A stretch of DNA of 64,000 nucleotides from NCBI RefSeq assembly GCF_015143595.1, contig NZ_WYEU01000001.1, positions 496,001 through 560,000 on the forward strand, read 5' to 3'. Every line of letters starts with the position of its first letter. Within the stretch, counting starts at the first letter, position 1. The position numbers and the translations under genes were made by a program. This document shows positions 18,785 through 26,648 of the stretch, piece after piece. The stretch is from Sneathiella sp. P13V-1 (lineage in GTDB: Bacteria; Pseudomonadota; Alphaproteobacteria; Sneathiellales; Sneathiellaceae). Below the pieces are notes generated by a model. It searched no databases, had not been told where the DNA came from, and saw only the letters and a list, made by a program, of their open reading frames with translations.

Positions 18785-19759
18785 AGGACAGTTTACCCCT
18801 TCTCCAATGTCATCCCAAATGTAAAATCTTCCTGTAACTTCTCGATCCTCAATCCGTGGCGACGTTCCTTGCATATGACTTAAACCCAGAGCTCTACATT
18901 GCGTCCATTCCCGATAGGACTTGCCGAATCCCTCTTCCAAGGCACTCAGGCGAACGCCACGTCCCATCTGGGAGAGTTTGGCAACCTGCCTGCCATCAGT
19001 GATGATTGCGCCCTGCCCTTTGGGCATAAGGGTGTATCCTTTCGCGCCCAGCCGATCTTCAAGGTCTTTCCAACTGGCGGCTTCGGAAAAATCAACGCCG
19101 ATCAGGTCTCGAAGGTCTTTGAGCTGAGACTTCTCGAACGGGATATCCGGAACACGATTTTCCTTCAGGGCTTGTTGGAGCTCTCCCTCCGAAGGTTTCG
19201 GCCCTTCGATATCCAGATCGTCACGCTCAATCCGTTCCTTCACGCGCTCCAGGTCGCGCTCAAAGTCCACGCCCCAATGATCCACAAGATCGAGACCGAG
19301 CTCCCGTTCCTCGTCCGCCAGCACCTTGTTGATCCGCTGCCAGTCCCGAGACGTAGACCATGCCCGGCCCGTTTCAGGGTCAATGCGGTTGACCAGAATA
19401 TGGATGTGCTTATGGCCCGTGTCGTTGTGGGCATAGATGGCCGCTTGGTGATTCTCCAGCCCGAGTTCCTTTAGCAGCCGGTCGGCAATGCGCTCCATCT
19501 TCTCCCGGTCCAGATTCGGGGCGTCCTCTTTCGTCCAGGATACTGGTAGATGCAAAACCGGTTTCTTGGTTCGTGATGACAGGTTGGCCGTTGCCCGCAT
19601 GATCCGCCCGATCTCTTTCGCGTCACCCTGCGCGTCGAGCCTGCCGAGATTGCGCGTCGAGCTCCATTCTACCCGCTCCGGATTCTTCCTTTGTCGCCCC
19701 CTGGTCAGATATGACAGGCATCCCCTGAAGCCATTTCCATAGATGGGTTTGCCGATCAC
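18767..19759 (-). CDS. MobA/VirD2-like relaxase
   Basis: A 330-aa conjugative relaxase. The N-terminus (MIGKPIYGNGFRGCLSYLTR) and the metal-binding His cluster HNDTGHKHIHILVNRID identify the MOB_P/VirD2-like class, which nicks oriT through an N-terminal Tyr and pilots the strand. No helicase or primase domain and no type IV secretion genes are present, so it would mobilise the island only with a helper. Start GTG 19759. The C-terminus overlaps the tniQ 3' end by 18 bp, which may mark the joint between the Tn7 core and its cargo. Confidence 0.85.
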   Translation of the reverse strand: MIGKPIYGNGFRGCLSYLTRGRQRKNPERVEWSSTRNLGRLDAQGDAKEIGRIMRATANLSSRTKKPVLHLPVSWTKEDAPNLDREKMERIADRLLKELGLENHQAAIYAHNDTGHKHIHILVNRIDPETGRAWSTSRDWQRINKVLADEERELGLDLVDHWGVDFERDLERVKERIERDDLDIEGPKPSEGELQQALKENRVPDIPFEKSQLKDLRDLIGVDFSEAASWKDLEDRLGAKGYTLMPKGQGAIITDGRQVAKLSQMGRGVRLSALEEGFGKSYREWTQCRALGLSHMQGTSPRIEDREVTGRFYIWDDIGEGVNCPLREPL

Positions 19760-19768
19760 CGCCCTGCC

Positions 19769-19927
19769 TCACTTCTTGGTCGCGGCTTCTTCGATAGCGC
19801 GAAGGGTGGTCAGCACATGGCCCAGGCAGTCTTGTATCTCCGCATTGGAAATTTCCCGCCCCATATTGGCGCGGCGGGTCAGGCGATTGAGGGAGACACG
19901 CGCGAGCCGACGCTGACGGCTTGGCAG
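19769..19927 (-). CDS. MobC-like relaxosome accessory fragment
   Basis: A short frame of about 52 codons directly upstream of the relaxase, reading SLNRLTRRANMGREIS and ending AIEEAATKK, which resembles the C-terminal part of MobC relaxosome proteins. An in-frame TGA sits just before it and no good ATG is available at the start (CTG 19927, or an internal ATG), so it may be a remnant. Its position right before the relaxase gene, on the same strand, supports the assignment. Confidence 0.4.
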   Translation of the reverse strand: MPSRQRRLARVSLNRLTRRANMGREISNAEIQDCLGHVLTTLRAIEEAATKK

Positions 19928-20021
19928 TCACAATCCTTGCGCCCCATGCCCCAGCGGGCGGCTGGGCGCGCCTCATAAGGGGGGCGGGCTATTACATCCT
20001 GAAAGCCTGAAACAAATCATC

Positions 20022-20047
20022 ATCAGCCCTGCAATCGCAGGGCTGAT
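20022..20047. terminator. Hairpin downstream of ardA
   Basis: A perfect 11-bp stem (ATCAGCCCTGC / GCAGGGCTGAT) with an AATC loop, just past the ardA stop on the minus strand and upstream of the mob genes. The plus-strand 3' side has TTCTTGT; the minus-strand 3' side has GATGATTTGTTT. It likely separates ardA from the mob operon. Confidence 0.6.
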
Positions 20048-20054
20048 TTCTTGT

Positions 20055-20576
20055 CTATCCATGATACTCGATCACAAACTGATTCCCGTCATGTTCAAAG
20101 GTGGTAAACCCGCCGTTGATTTCCATATCGCGGGCATAGGCGTCCGTGTCGATATAGAATGGATTAAGGCCTGCCTTTTCTACAGCATCCAGAATTCCGC
20201 TACCTTCAAGATACTGCTCCGCATAGTCCTTGAGCGAACCTTCAAACAGATAAACGTCATCCAGATCACGCTCCAAGATTTCCTTCATGCTCAAGCCAAA
20301 CTCACCAGATAGGTAGAGCACCTTCACCAACTCCTCATCCGTGAACGCGCCTTCAAAGTCATCAAACCAGATGTTCAAGTTTGCCTGATTAACCGACAAG
20401 GCATGAAACAAGTCGCAATCGTCTCCGTCGCCGTCGATATACTGGATTTCATATTCCTCAACCGGATCACCGTATTCGTTTCGGTGTTCGCCTGCTTTCT
20501 TCTGGTACTCTTCCAAAGTCTGAAAATAAAACCCTGTGGCGGAAATATCGTAAGGGGTCGCATGGTAGGTGTTCAT
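20055..20576 (-). CDS. ardA: Anti-restriction protein ArdA
   Basis: A 173-aa acidic DNA-mimic that blocks type I restriction enzymes when a mobile element enters a new host. It shows the ArdA pattern: N-terminal ATPYDISATGFYF, the acidic ANLNIWFDDFEGAF region, and the C-terminal GGFTTFEHDGNQFVIEYHG. Negative charge is spread along the whole chain. It is typical cargo of conjugative elements and fits the adjacent relaxase. Confidence 0.92.
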   Translation of the reverse strand: MNTYHATPYDISATGFYFQTLEEYQKKAGEHRNEYGDPVEEYEIQYIDGDGDDCDLFHALSVNQANLNIWFDDFEGAFTDEELVKVLYLSGEFGLSMKEILERDLDDVYLFEGSLKDYAEQYLEGSGILDAVEKAGLNPFYIDTDAYARDMEINGGFTTFEHDGNQFVIEYHG

Positions 20577-20916
20577 CGTCTTTAGTCCTTCTCTTGAATT
20601 ACCCGCAGGGCAAACCCCCGCGCTATACCTTCTGCCCAGCGGCGAGCGACCAAAGAGCCGCGAGCAAGAGAAGGGAGTGAGACCGATAAACAGACGGCTC
20701 CAAGAAGCCGCCCTTCAATCAAAGGGGCATCTGGCCAAACACGTTTGTGCGGGCATGGCCGGACGGCGACCTTGGGAAAGCCGGAGGTGTTCGGTAAAGC
20801 TGGAAGAACAAGGATATCGCGTGGAACACGCAATAGAGTAATAGCAATATCTGATAACAAAGATTGACATTTTGTCGTTTATTACCATACTTAAATGTAG
20901 TTAAGGAGGGTCAGAG
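20577..20916. promoter_or_regulatory. Intergenic region with the parDE promoter
   Basis: About 340 bp without a credible gene. It must hold the ardA promoter near its left end. At the right end is a good sigma-70-type promoter for parDE: TTGACA at 20864-20869, a 16-bp spacer and CATACT at 20886-20891, then AAGGAGGG at 20903-20910, seven bases before the parD ATG. The middle (20640-20840) shows nothing I can name; oriT could be here or beside mobC. Confidence 0.5.
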
Positions 20917-21165
20917 ATGAATTTCAGCCTAACACCGAATTTAGAACAATTTGTTCGCGATCGCGCAGATTCAGGCGATTATAACAATGCGAGCGAAGTC
21001 GTTCGTGAAGCGCTGCGTCTTTTGAAAAAACATGAGGAAATTGAAACCCTCAAACTCCAGAAACTCAAGATAGCTCTTAAGGAAGCGGACAACGATCTTA
21101 AAAATGGAGATTTTGTTGACCTAGAGACATCCGAAGTTTTGGATCGGTTTTTTGCCGAACTCTAA
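20917..21165 (+). CDS. parD: ParD-type antitoxin
   Basis: An 82-aa type II antitoxin with an N-terminal ribbon-helix-helix fold (MNFSLTPNLEQFVRDRADSG, then NNASEVVREALRLLKKHE) and a C-terminal tail that would wrap the toxin. ParD proteins neutralise ParE and repress their own promoter. A strong ribosome site (AAGGAGGG) precedes the ATG. It overlaps parE by 14 bp. Likely stabilises the island. Confidence 0.92.
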   Translation: MNFSLTPNLEQFVRDRADSGDYNNASEVVREALRLLKKHEEIETLKLQKLKIALKEADNDLKNGDFVDLETSEVLDRFFAEL

Positions 21166-21484
21166 TAGAAAAATCCGGATTACGGCTTCCGCGGAACGTG
21201 ACCTTAAAAAGATAGGCGATTACACCCAGAAAGAATGGGGAAGAAAACAGAAGGCAAAATATCTTTCTGGTATAAGGAATAAGTTCTCTGAATTGAATGA
21301 CATGCCCGATATAGGGAAAGAGCGAGACAATTTACGTAAGGGCTTACGCTCACACCCGGTTGGAAGTCATGTCATCTTCTATGAATCGACATCAAAGAGA
21401 CTGACAATCATGCGCATCCTGCACAAAAACATGGAGCCTGAGCGGTATTTAAATATGGATCGTGGTCGGGGCTTATCTCGTTAA
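21152..21484 (+). CDS. parE: ParE-type toxin
   Basis: A 110-aa RelE/ParE-superfamily toxin (ITASAERDLKKIGDYTQKEW; SHPVGSHVIFYESTSKRL; IMRILHKNMEPERYL). ParE toxins poison DNA gyrase. It starts from TTG 21152 inside the parD 3' end, the usual coupled arrangement, and is followed by the terminator at 21611. Confidence 0.92.
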   Translation: MPNSNRKIRITASAERDLKKIGDYTQKEWGRKQKAKYLSGIRNKFSELNDMPDIGKERDNLRKGLRSHPVGSHVIFYESTSKRLTIMRILHKNMEPERYLNMDRGRGLSR

Positions 21485-21610
21485 GCTACGGAAAATGCAA
21501 AATGGTACAATTTGGTACAGCAAATTGTAGCCAACATTGTTGAGAGCTATTGTAGCCTGAAATTTATTTTTGAGATTTAGTGTACCAAAACTGTACCATT
21601 GGCATAAACG

Positions 21611-21645
21611 AAGGGCTTAGCATTTCTGCTAAGCCCTTGATTTTA
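21611..21645 (+). terminator. Rho-independent terminator beside the tRNA fragment
   Basis: An 11-bp perfect stem (AAGGGCTTAGC / GCTAAGCCCTT) with a 6-nt loop followed by GATTTTATT. It ends parDE transcription, but it also lies just beyond the 3' end of the minus-strand tRNA fragment and may once have been the tRNA terminator. Confidence 0.75.
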
Positions 21646-21646
21646 T

Positions 21647-21693
21647 TGGTTGCGGGGGGCAGGATTTGAACCTGCGACCTTCAGGTTATGAGC
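21647..21693 (-). repeat. 3' half of tRNA-Met (CAT), probable attachment-site core
   Basis: On the minus strand the 47 bases contain the anticodon loop CTCATAA, the 3' anticodon stem CCTGA, the variable region AGGTC, the T-arm GCAGGTTCAAATCCTGC, the 3' acceptor strand and CCA. The bases upstream (TAAAG instead of a TCAGG partner strand) do not pair, and no D-arm or 5' acceptor strand follows, so this is not a working tRNA. A tRNA 3' end next to a tyrosine integrase is the usual att structure of tRNA-targeting elements. Confidence 0.75.
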
Positions 21694-21869
21694 TTTACGC
21701 TCTTTTATAATTCTGAACAACCTTGAACAAAGAATATCGCCATTTCCTGCCATTTTCAACGGTTTCAGTTGTTCGAAATTGTTGCTACGTCTCCGGGTTT
21801 TTCGTATTCTAGTGACCCCATATTGACCCCACGGGGCCAATTGACCCCTTTTTACCGAAAGCCGCGCTC

Positions 21870-22142
21870 ATGGCCTACATTGAGAAACGAGAACGACCGG
21901 GCGGCACATGTTGGCGTGCCCGCGTTCGCATTAAGGGCTTTCCAGCCCAACAAAAAACCTTTTCCCGCAAGACCGACGCGAAACTATGGGCGCAGCAAAC
22001 CGAGGCCGCCATACGCAAGGACGAGTTTAAGAACGTGGTCAAAACAGCGGGCCGCTACACCTTGAGCGAGGTTATAAGCCGCTATCGCTTGGATATTGCC
22101 CCACACAAGGCCGCGACCACGCGCCGGACAGAAGGCACCTAG
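21870..22142 (+). pseudogene. Truncated tyrosine integrase (N-terminal part)
   Basis: A 90-aa remnant of a phage/ICE integrase: MAYIEKRERPGGTCWRARVR and FPAQQKTFSRKTDAKLWAQQTEA form the N-terminal arm-binding domain, and YTLSEVISRYRLDI starts the core-binding (SAM-like) domain. It stops after about 90 aa, so the catalytic R-H-R-Y domain is missing. It lies 180 bp from the tRNA-Met fragment and reads away from it, as expected for an integrase at its own attL. Confidence 0.85.
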
Positions 22143-22154
22143 GAGGCGGCTGGA

Positions 22155-22292
22155 TTGAACAACAACCCTTTCAACAAGGCGGAAGAATTGACGCAAAAAT
22201 ATGGAAGCTTCAAAGCCTACCGCCTTGCCTTGGAAGCCGCCGACCGGGAAATCAAAAAGGCCCGGTTCCGGGAAGATAGATACCTCTATTAG
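22155..22292 (+). CDS. Possible 45-aa small protein
   Basis: A short frame starting at TTG, 8 bases after a perfect AGGAGG. It reads MNNNPFNKAEELTQKYGSF and ends in a charged helix (ALEAADREIKKARFRED). It directly follows the stop of the broken integrase. Family unknown; the strong ribosome site is the main support. Confidence 0.35.
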   Translation: MNNNPFNKAEELTQKYGSFKAYRLALEAADREIKKARFREDRYLY

Positions 22293-22410
22293 CGAGACGT
22301 GGCGTTTACCGTCCGCGAAATCCGCTACCGGGAACTTGGCCTTATTCCGACCCCCTAAAACAGAAAGCCGCGCAATAGACGCGGCTTTCCCTTCTCGGTA
22401 TCCTTGTCCC

Positions 22411-22908
22411 ATGACGGCCAACGACACCACGCTCCCCAACCCTTTTGACCATCCCGCCACAATGGAGCTTGCGCGGGAGGTTTTAGATTTGCCCAGCCTT
22501 TCCGGCTTGCCCGCCCTTGACCGCTGGACAAAGGCCAAACTGCAAGACGCTATCGCCTATAACGAGGCCGCCGTATTTGTTGCTCTTATGTGCAACGTCA
22601 TTGAGAACTTTTTGCCGGAAACCATGCTCACCCGCTTTCGGCAACTCCCTATCGCCCCCTACGTCACACATGACGGGGCCGGGCTTCAAATGAAGCTTGC
22701 CGCACTCAAAGAAGGCCGCGCCATGATTGACGCGGTAGAGGGCGCAATCTTGGCCGAAAGGCAGGCGGGCAATCGCAGTTTTTCAAATGAATTCGATTTT
22801 GATGCTTTTTTTAGCCAACTGGCCGAGGACTTTTTGCCCGGACTGAAAATTCCGGCGAGGCTCCCCAACAGCGCCAGCATTATCGAAGCCATCCTAAAGA
22901 AAGAATAG
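22411..22908 (+). CDS. Hypothetical protein, 165 aa
   Basis: Starts at ATG 22411 (MTANDTTLPNPFDHPATMEL); the open frame reaches further upstream but without support. Predicted mostly helical (AKLQDAIAYNEAAVFVALM; FDFDAFFSQLAEDFLPGL). No catalytic motif, signal peptide or membrane segment. I do not recognise the family. It lies between the integrase remnant and an IS remnant, so it is probably accessory mobile-element DNA. Confidence 0.5.
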   Translation: MTANDTTLPNPFDHPATMELAREVLDLPSLSGLPALDRWTKAKLQDAIAYNEAAVFVALMCNVIENFLPETMLTRFRQLPIAPYVTHDGAGLQMKLAALKEGRAMIDAVEGAILAERQAGNRSFSNEFDFDAFFSQLAEDFLPGLKIPARLPNSASIIEAILKKE

Positions 22909-22978
22909 CTCTTAGCGGCGCATGGCAAAGCTACTTGTCGCCGCCCACTTGCCGCCAATGTTTAGCATTGTGTCGCTT

Positions 22979-23333
22979 GGTGGCATTTTACAATCACCGT
23001 GGCACGGCGGAGCAGTACATCAAGGAAGGCAAGAACGCCATTAAGTGGACCCGGTTGTCGTGCCGCAAGTTCCGCAATTACGAGGTTCGGCTCCACCTTC
23101 ACGCTCTGGCTTACAATCTGGCGAACTTCATGCGAACGTTGGCCTTGCCGAAGGAAGTGGAACACTGGTCGCTGACTACGATTCGGGAAAAATTGGTGAA
23201 GATCGGTGCGAAAGTGGTCAGCCATGGCCGATACGTCACGTTCCAATTAGCCGAGGTGGCCGTACCACGGAGCCTGTTCCAAAAAATTCTGGGACTGATT
23301 GATGATCTGCGACGAAGACCCGTCCCGACGTAG
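22979..23333 (+). pseudogene. IS1380-family transposase, C-terminal remnant
   Basis: From about 22979 the frame reads FYNHRGTAEQYIKEGKNAIK, then WTRLSCRKFRNYEVRLHLHA and LAYNLANFMRTL, which is the conserved C-terminal block around the catalytic Glu of IS1380-type DDE transposases (RGTAEQ.IKEGK). The N-terminal two-thirds with both catalytic Asp residues are missing, so it is a dead fragment. It marks the junction between the mobilisation module and the catabolic region. Confidence 0.85.
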
Positions 23334-23670
23334 GCCGGGATCATCGACGGCACAGGGAACAAGATGGGAGAAGTGCGTTCGGATGACGACAAAAACTCCC
23401 ATTGGGCATCTGAGCTTGATCAAATCGTCAAATCGAGGCTGTCGCATCGCCGATCGGGGAAAATTCTTTCCTTCGATAACGGGGAGCGGCTACATTGGCA
23501 ACGAAATAAAGGTTATCTGGGAAATGTCGGCTAACATATGTTCTTTTATTTGAATGTGGGTAATGGAAGGCAGCGCATTTCGGACCTTCGGTTGCCAGCA
23601 TGACTGTCCATGAACGTTTGGTGACTGTTTTCTTAAACCAGCGACATGCAGACTGCGAAAGGAAGCGAGA
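23334..23670. other. Gene-free junction between IS remnant and paaY relic
   Basis: About 337 bp with no convincing gene. It contains a degenerate copy of the cluster's palindrome (23530-23545) and a possible ribosome site (AAAGGAAGCGAGA) before the paaY-like start. The exact right end of the IS remnant could not be placed. Confidence 0.5.
23530..23545. promoter_or_regulatory. Degenerate copy of the cluster operator
   Basis: GCTAACATATGTTCTT: the left arm matches six of seven bases of TCTAACA, and the right arm keeps only TGTT. It lies 126 bp upstream of the paaY-like relic. Probably a decayed or half operator. Confidence 0.35.
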
Positions 23671-24227
23671 ATGGCGTACTGTTATGAATTCAAAGGGTTT
23701 ATACCCGTTGTGCCTGAGGATACATATGTCCACCCCCAGGCCGTTCTGATCGGAAATGTCATCCTGGGGCATGGGTGCTACATCGGACCCGGGGCAAGCA
23801 TGCGGGGCGATTTCGGCAGGATCGTGATCGGGGATGGTGCCAATGTTCAGGACAATTGCATCATCCATTCCTTTCCCGGCCGCGACGCCGTGGTGGAAAC
23901 CGACGGCCACATTGGCCATGGCGCGATCCTACACGGTTGCACAGTGGGGCGGAATCGATTGTCGGCGCGCAGGCGTTTGTGCGGGGCGAAACCGTGATTC
24001 CGCCGCGTTCGATGGTGGTCGGATCGCCAGCCAAGGTGATCCGCGGCGTCAGCGAGAAGGAAGTCGCGTGGAAGACACGCGGGACGGCGGAATACCAGAA
24101 ACTCGCGCGTGACTGTCTGGCCGGATTGATGTCCGTCGAGCCGCTGAAGATGGTCGAAGCCGACCGGCCCGAGGTGGCAGCCTCTGACGTCGTTTCGATT
24201 CAGGAGGCGCGGCAGACGTCGTCCTGA
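23671..24227 (+). pseudogene. paaY: PaaY/gamma-carbonic-anhydrase-like protein, internal deletion and frameshift
   Basis: A left-handed beta-helix (hexapeptide-repeat) protein of the PaaY group, a thioesterase linked to phenylacetate degradation. It begins [20 protein letters not shown] and continues to [13 protein letters not shown], where the frame breaks; the family sequence resumes in another frame as [18 protein letters not shown], then RSMVVGSPAKVIRGVSEKEV. One hexapeptide coil (about 15 residues) is missing at the break near 23955, so it is an internal deletion that shifts the frame. Confidence 0.8.
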
Positions 24228-24338
24228 CCTGTCCGGGCACCGGACCGCGGCGGCGAACTTCGCATTGCGAAACCGCCAGATGGAAAGACCTTGACGCGGG
24301 ACGGCACCCCCTAAATCGGTGCGCCGTCCCGCAAGCAG

Positions 24339-24815
24339 TTACAGCCGGAAGATCCCGTAGCCCAAAGCGCGGGCGCGTTCGACAAAGCTCGCCGGATCGT
24401 CATCCTCGATCGCCGAGGGTGCGACGGGAAATCCGCGTTCCTCGACAAAGGCGCGCGCTCGGACCTTGTCACGCATCAGGTCGATGACCTCGGACGTCGG
24501 GCCGACAAAGGTCACTCCGGCTTTTTCCAGCGCCGCGACAAAACCGGCATTCTCTGACAGAAAGCCATAGCCGGGATGCACCGCATCCGCGCCGATCTTT
24601 TTTGCAGCCTCGACGATCTGAGGGATATCCAGATAGGCGGCCACGGGCGTCGGGCCATCGATGGTCACGATCTCGTCGGCAATCAGGTGGGCGGGCCCCT
24701 TCTGCTCCGACGTATGGCGCAGCACAGCCGTCGCAAGGCCTCGGGCCTTGGCGGTGCGCAACACGCGCGCCGCGATCTCACCCCGATTGGCGACCAGGAG
24801 TTTCGAAATGGTCAT
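24339..24815 (-). pseudogene. Truncated biotin carboxylase (N-terminal domain only)
   Basis: The 158 aa cover the biotin-carboxylase N-terminal Rossmann domain (ISKLLVANRGEIAARVLRTA; DAVHPGYGFLSENAGFV; TFVGPTSEVIDLMRDK) and then end at ARALGYGIFRL, just where the ATP-grasp domain should begin (normally GYP followed by a Lys-Pro and a glycine loop). ATP-grasp, B and BCCP domains are missing. It is a different paralogue from the complete enzyme at 51,753. It follows the AtuA-like gene by 12 bp, so an atuF/liuD-like gene was once here. Confidence 0.85.
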
Positions 24816-24827
24816 GGTGTCGTCCTC

Positions 24828-26627
24828 TTAGTTCGGGTTCGCGGCATTCAGCCCGTCACGTGCGGCCAGATCGGACGGCACGGGAATTTCGATATCAAGC
24901 AGCATTTGCGCGAACCCTTTGCCCTGCGGGTCGATGCGGACCGAGGCGATGCCGCCACCGCCAAGCGATTCGTGCAGCAGGAAGTTAAGCGAATGGCTTC
25001 CGGCAAGGTCGAATCGCTCGACCTTGCCTTCGCAGACATGGGAGAAATAGTCTTTCACCACCTCTTCGCTGAGAGCTGAGCGGATATATGGCAGGTAGTC
25101 TGGCTTGCGCGCAAGGATGCCGATATTGGCGATATCCCCCTTGTCGCCCGAGCGGCCCCAGGCCAGATCGACGAGGCGCACCTTGACCGCGTCCGGACCG
25201 GGCTCGCGGCTATCTGCGGGCGGCGCAGCAGGCGGATCAAGGTGGACTGGCGTGGTGGCCACGGTGACGGGCACTTCCTTGCCGTCGACCTCGACTGCGA
25301 CGGGGGTCTCGGCCTTGCTCTGCAGGAAGGAGAACAGACGGACCACCGGCTGCACCTTTGGCCGTCCGGCGAAGAACCCGGTTAGACCCTGCGCGGTCGA
25401 AATCGCCATCGGTGCGATTTCTCCGGCAAAGATGTTCAGCGCGGCGCGATCGTCATGGACCGCGCCGATCTTGAGCACCACCTCGCGGGTCCGGGCGCGC
25501 GCATTTGCGCCATAGGCCGCCTCGGCCCCCAGCACCTCGACGCTGACCTGCCGGAAATCGCCCATGTTCCGGTCGCGGAAAATCCGGTGGCAGCGGGTCA
25601 GGATCGCCTCGGCCACGCGCTCGGCCTTCGCAGGTGCATCAATCGCGGCCAGTGTCAGTGTGGAGACAGCGCGCCAGCCATCGGCATGGGTCGCCGACAC
25701 CTTGTAGCTGTCGGTGCGCCCTAGCCCCCTGCCGCCCTTGACCAGCACCTGATCAGGTCCGACCTGTTCCAGGGTGACCCCGGACCAGTCGCAGATCACG
25801 TCGGGCAACAGGTAAGCGCGCGGGTCCCCGATTTCATAAAGCATCTGCTCTCCGACTGACCCGGGCACGACCAACCCGCCTGTGTCAGGCGTCTTGGTCA
25901 TAATGAAACTGCCGTCTTCGGACACCTCGACGACGGGCATCCCCATGTTGTCCCAACCTGGCACGTCCTGCCAGTCGGTGAAGTTGCCGCCCGTTCCCTG
26001 GGGGCCGCATTCGATCAAGTGGCCGGCCAGCGATCCCTGGCTGAGCTTGTCCCAGTCGTCATCGCCCCAGCCGTATTCATGCATCAGGGGACCAAGCGCG
26101 ACCGCGCTGTCGGCGCAGCGCCCGGTGATCACGATGTCGGCCCCGGCATCCAGCGCCGCCGAGATCGGGCGAGCACCCAGATAGGCATTCATGCTCCAGA
26201 TATCGTCTGGAAATTCTACACCCGAGAACATTTCCGTCTGACCGCTTTTGCGAATTTCATCGGCCCTAGGCAACAGGTCATCGCCCAGCACGACACCGAC
26301 CGAGAGATCAATCCCGGCCTCGGCGGCGGCTTTGGCAAGCGCATCACGGCAGCCACGCGGGTTCACGCCCCCGGCATTGGCAACGACCTTGATGCCCTGA
26401 CGCTTGATTGCAGGCAGCCACGGAACAAGCGCCTTTACGAAGTCCGGCGCATAGCCCGACTCGGGCGTTTTGGCGCGCGCCCGCGCCATCAGCGACATAG
26501 TCACCTCCGCCAGATAGTCAAAAACCAGATAGTCGATCTCGCCCTTTGAGACCAGTTGACCGATCGCTTCCGGTGTATCACCCCAGAAGCCCGATGCGCA
26601 TCCGATGCGCAGTTTTCGTTCCGACAT
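24828..26627 (-). CDS. AtuA-family (DUF1446) acyclic terpene utilisation protein
   Basis: A 599-aa DUF1446 protein: N-terminal KLRIGCASGFWGDTPEAIGQ, VVANAGGVNPRGC, ITGRCADSAVALGPLMHEYG and a C-terminal AtuA-like domain (VRLVDLAWGRSGDKGDIANI). In Pseudomonas AtuA is required for growth on citronellol and geraniol and is proposed to act late in removal of the beta-methyl group. It forms a short operon with the enoyl-CoA hydratase upstream (21 bp) and the biotin-carboxylase remnant downstream. Strongest pointer to a terpenoid-like substrate. Confidence 0.88.
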   Translation of the reverse strand: MSERKLRIGCASGFWGDTPEAIGQLVSKGEIDYLVFDYLAEVTMSLMARARAKTPESGYAPDFVKALVPWLPAIKRQGIKVVANAGGVNPRGCRDALAKAAAEAGIDLSVGVVLGDDLLPRADEIRKSGQTEMFSGVEFPDDIWSMNAYLGARPISAALDAGADIVITGRCADSAVALGPLMHEYGWGDDDWDKLSQGSLAGHLIECGPQGTGGNFTDWQDVPGWDNMGMPVVEVSEDGSFIMTKTPDTGGLVVPGSVGEQMLYEIGDPRAYLLPDVICDWSGVTLEQVGPDQVLVKGGRGLGRTDSYKVSATHADGWRAVSTLTLAAIDAPAKAERVAEAILTRCHRIFRDRNMGDFRQVSVEVLGAEAAYGANARARTREVVLKIGAVHDDRAALNIFAGEIAPMAISTAQGLTGFFAGRPKVQPVVRLFSFLQSKAETPVAVEVDGKEVPVTVATTPVHLDPPAAPPADSREPGPDAVKVRLVDLAWGRSGDKGDIANIGILARKPDYLPYIRSALSEEVVKDYFSHVCEGKVERFDLAGSHSLNFLLHESLGGGGIASVRIDPQGKGFAQMLLDIEIPVPSDLAARDGLNAANPN

Positions 26628-26648
26628 ATGTCTCTCCTCCCCGCTTGA

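Noticed and set aside
19980-20020. oriT nic site (CATAAGGGGGGCGGG) upstream of the mobC-like frame
   Set aside because: Only loosely like known nic motifs and without a clear flanking inverted repeat; not enough to call.
21647-21725. Complete tRNA-Met gene
   Set aside because: Only the anticodon loop to CCA part is present; the 5' anticodon stem, D-arm and 5' acceptor strand do not pair or exist.
14306-23400. CRISPR-associated transposon (Tn7-like with Cas genes)
   Set aside because: No Cas12k, Cas5-8 or other Cas-like frames and no direct-repeat array were seen next to tniQ; the cargo side starts with a relaxase.
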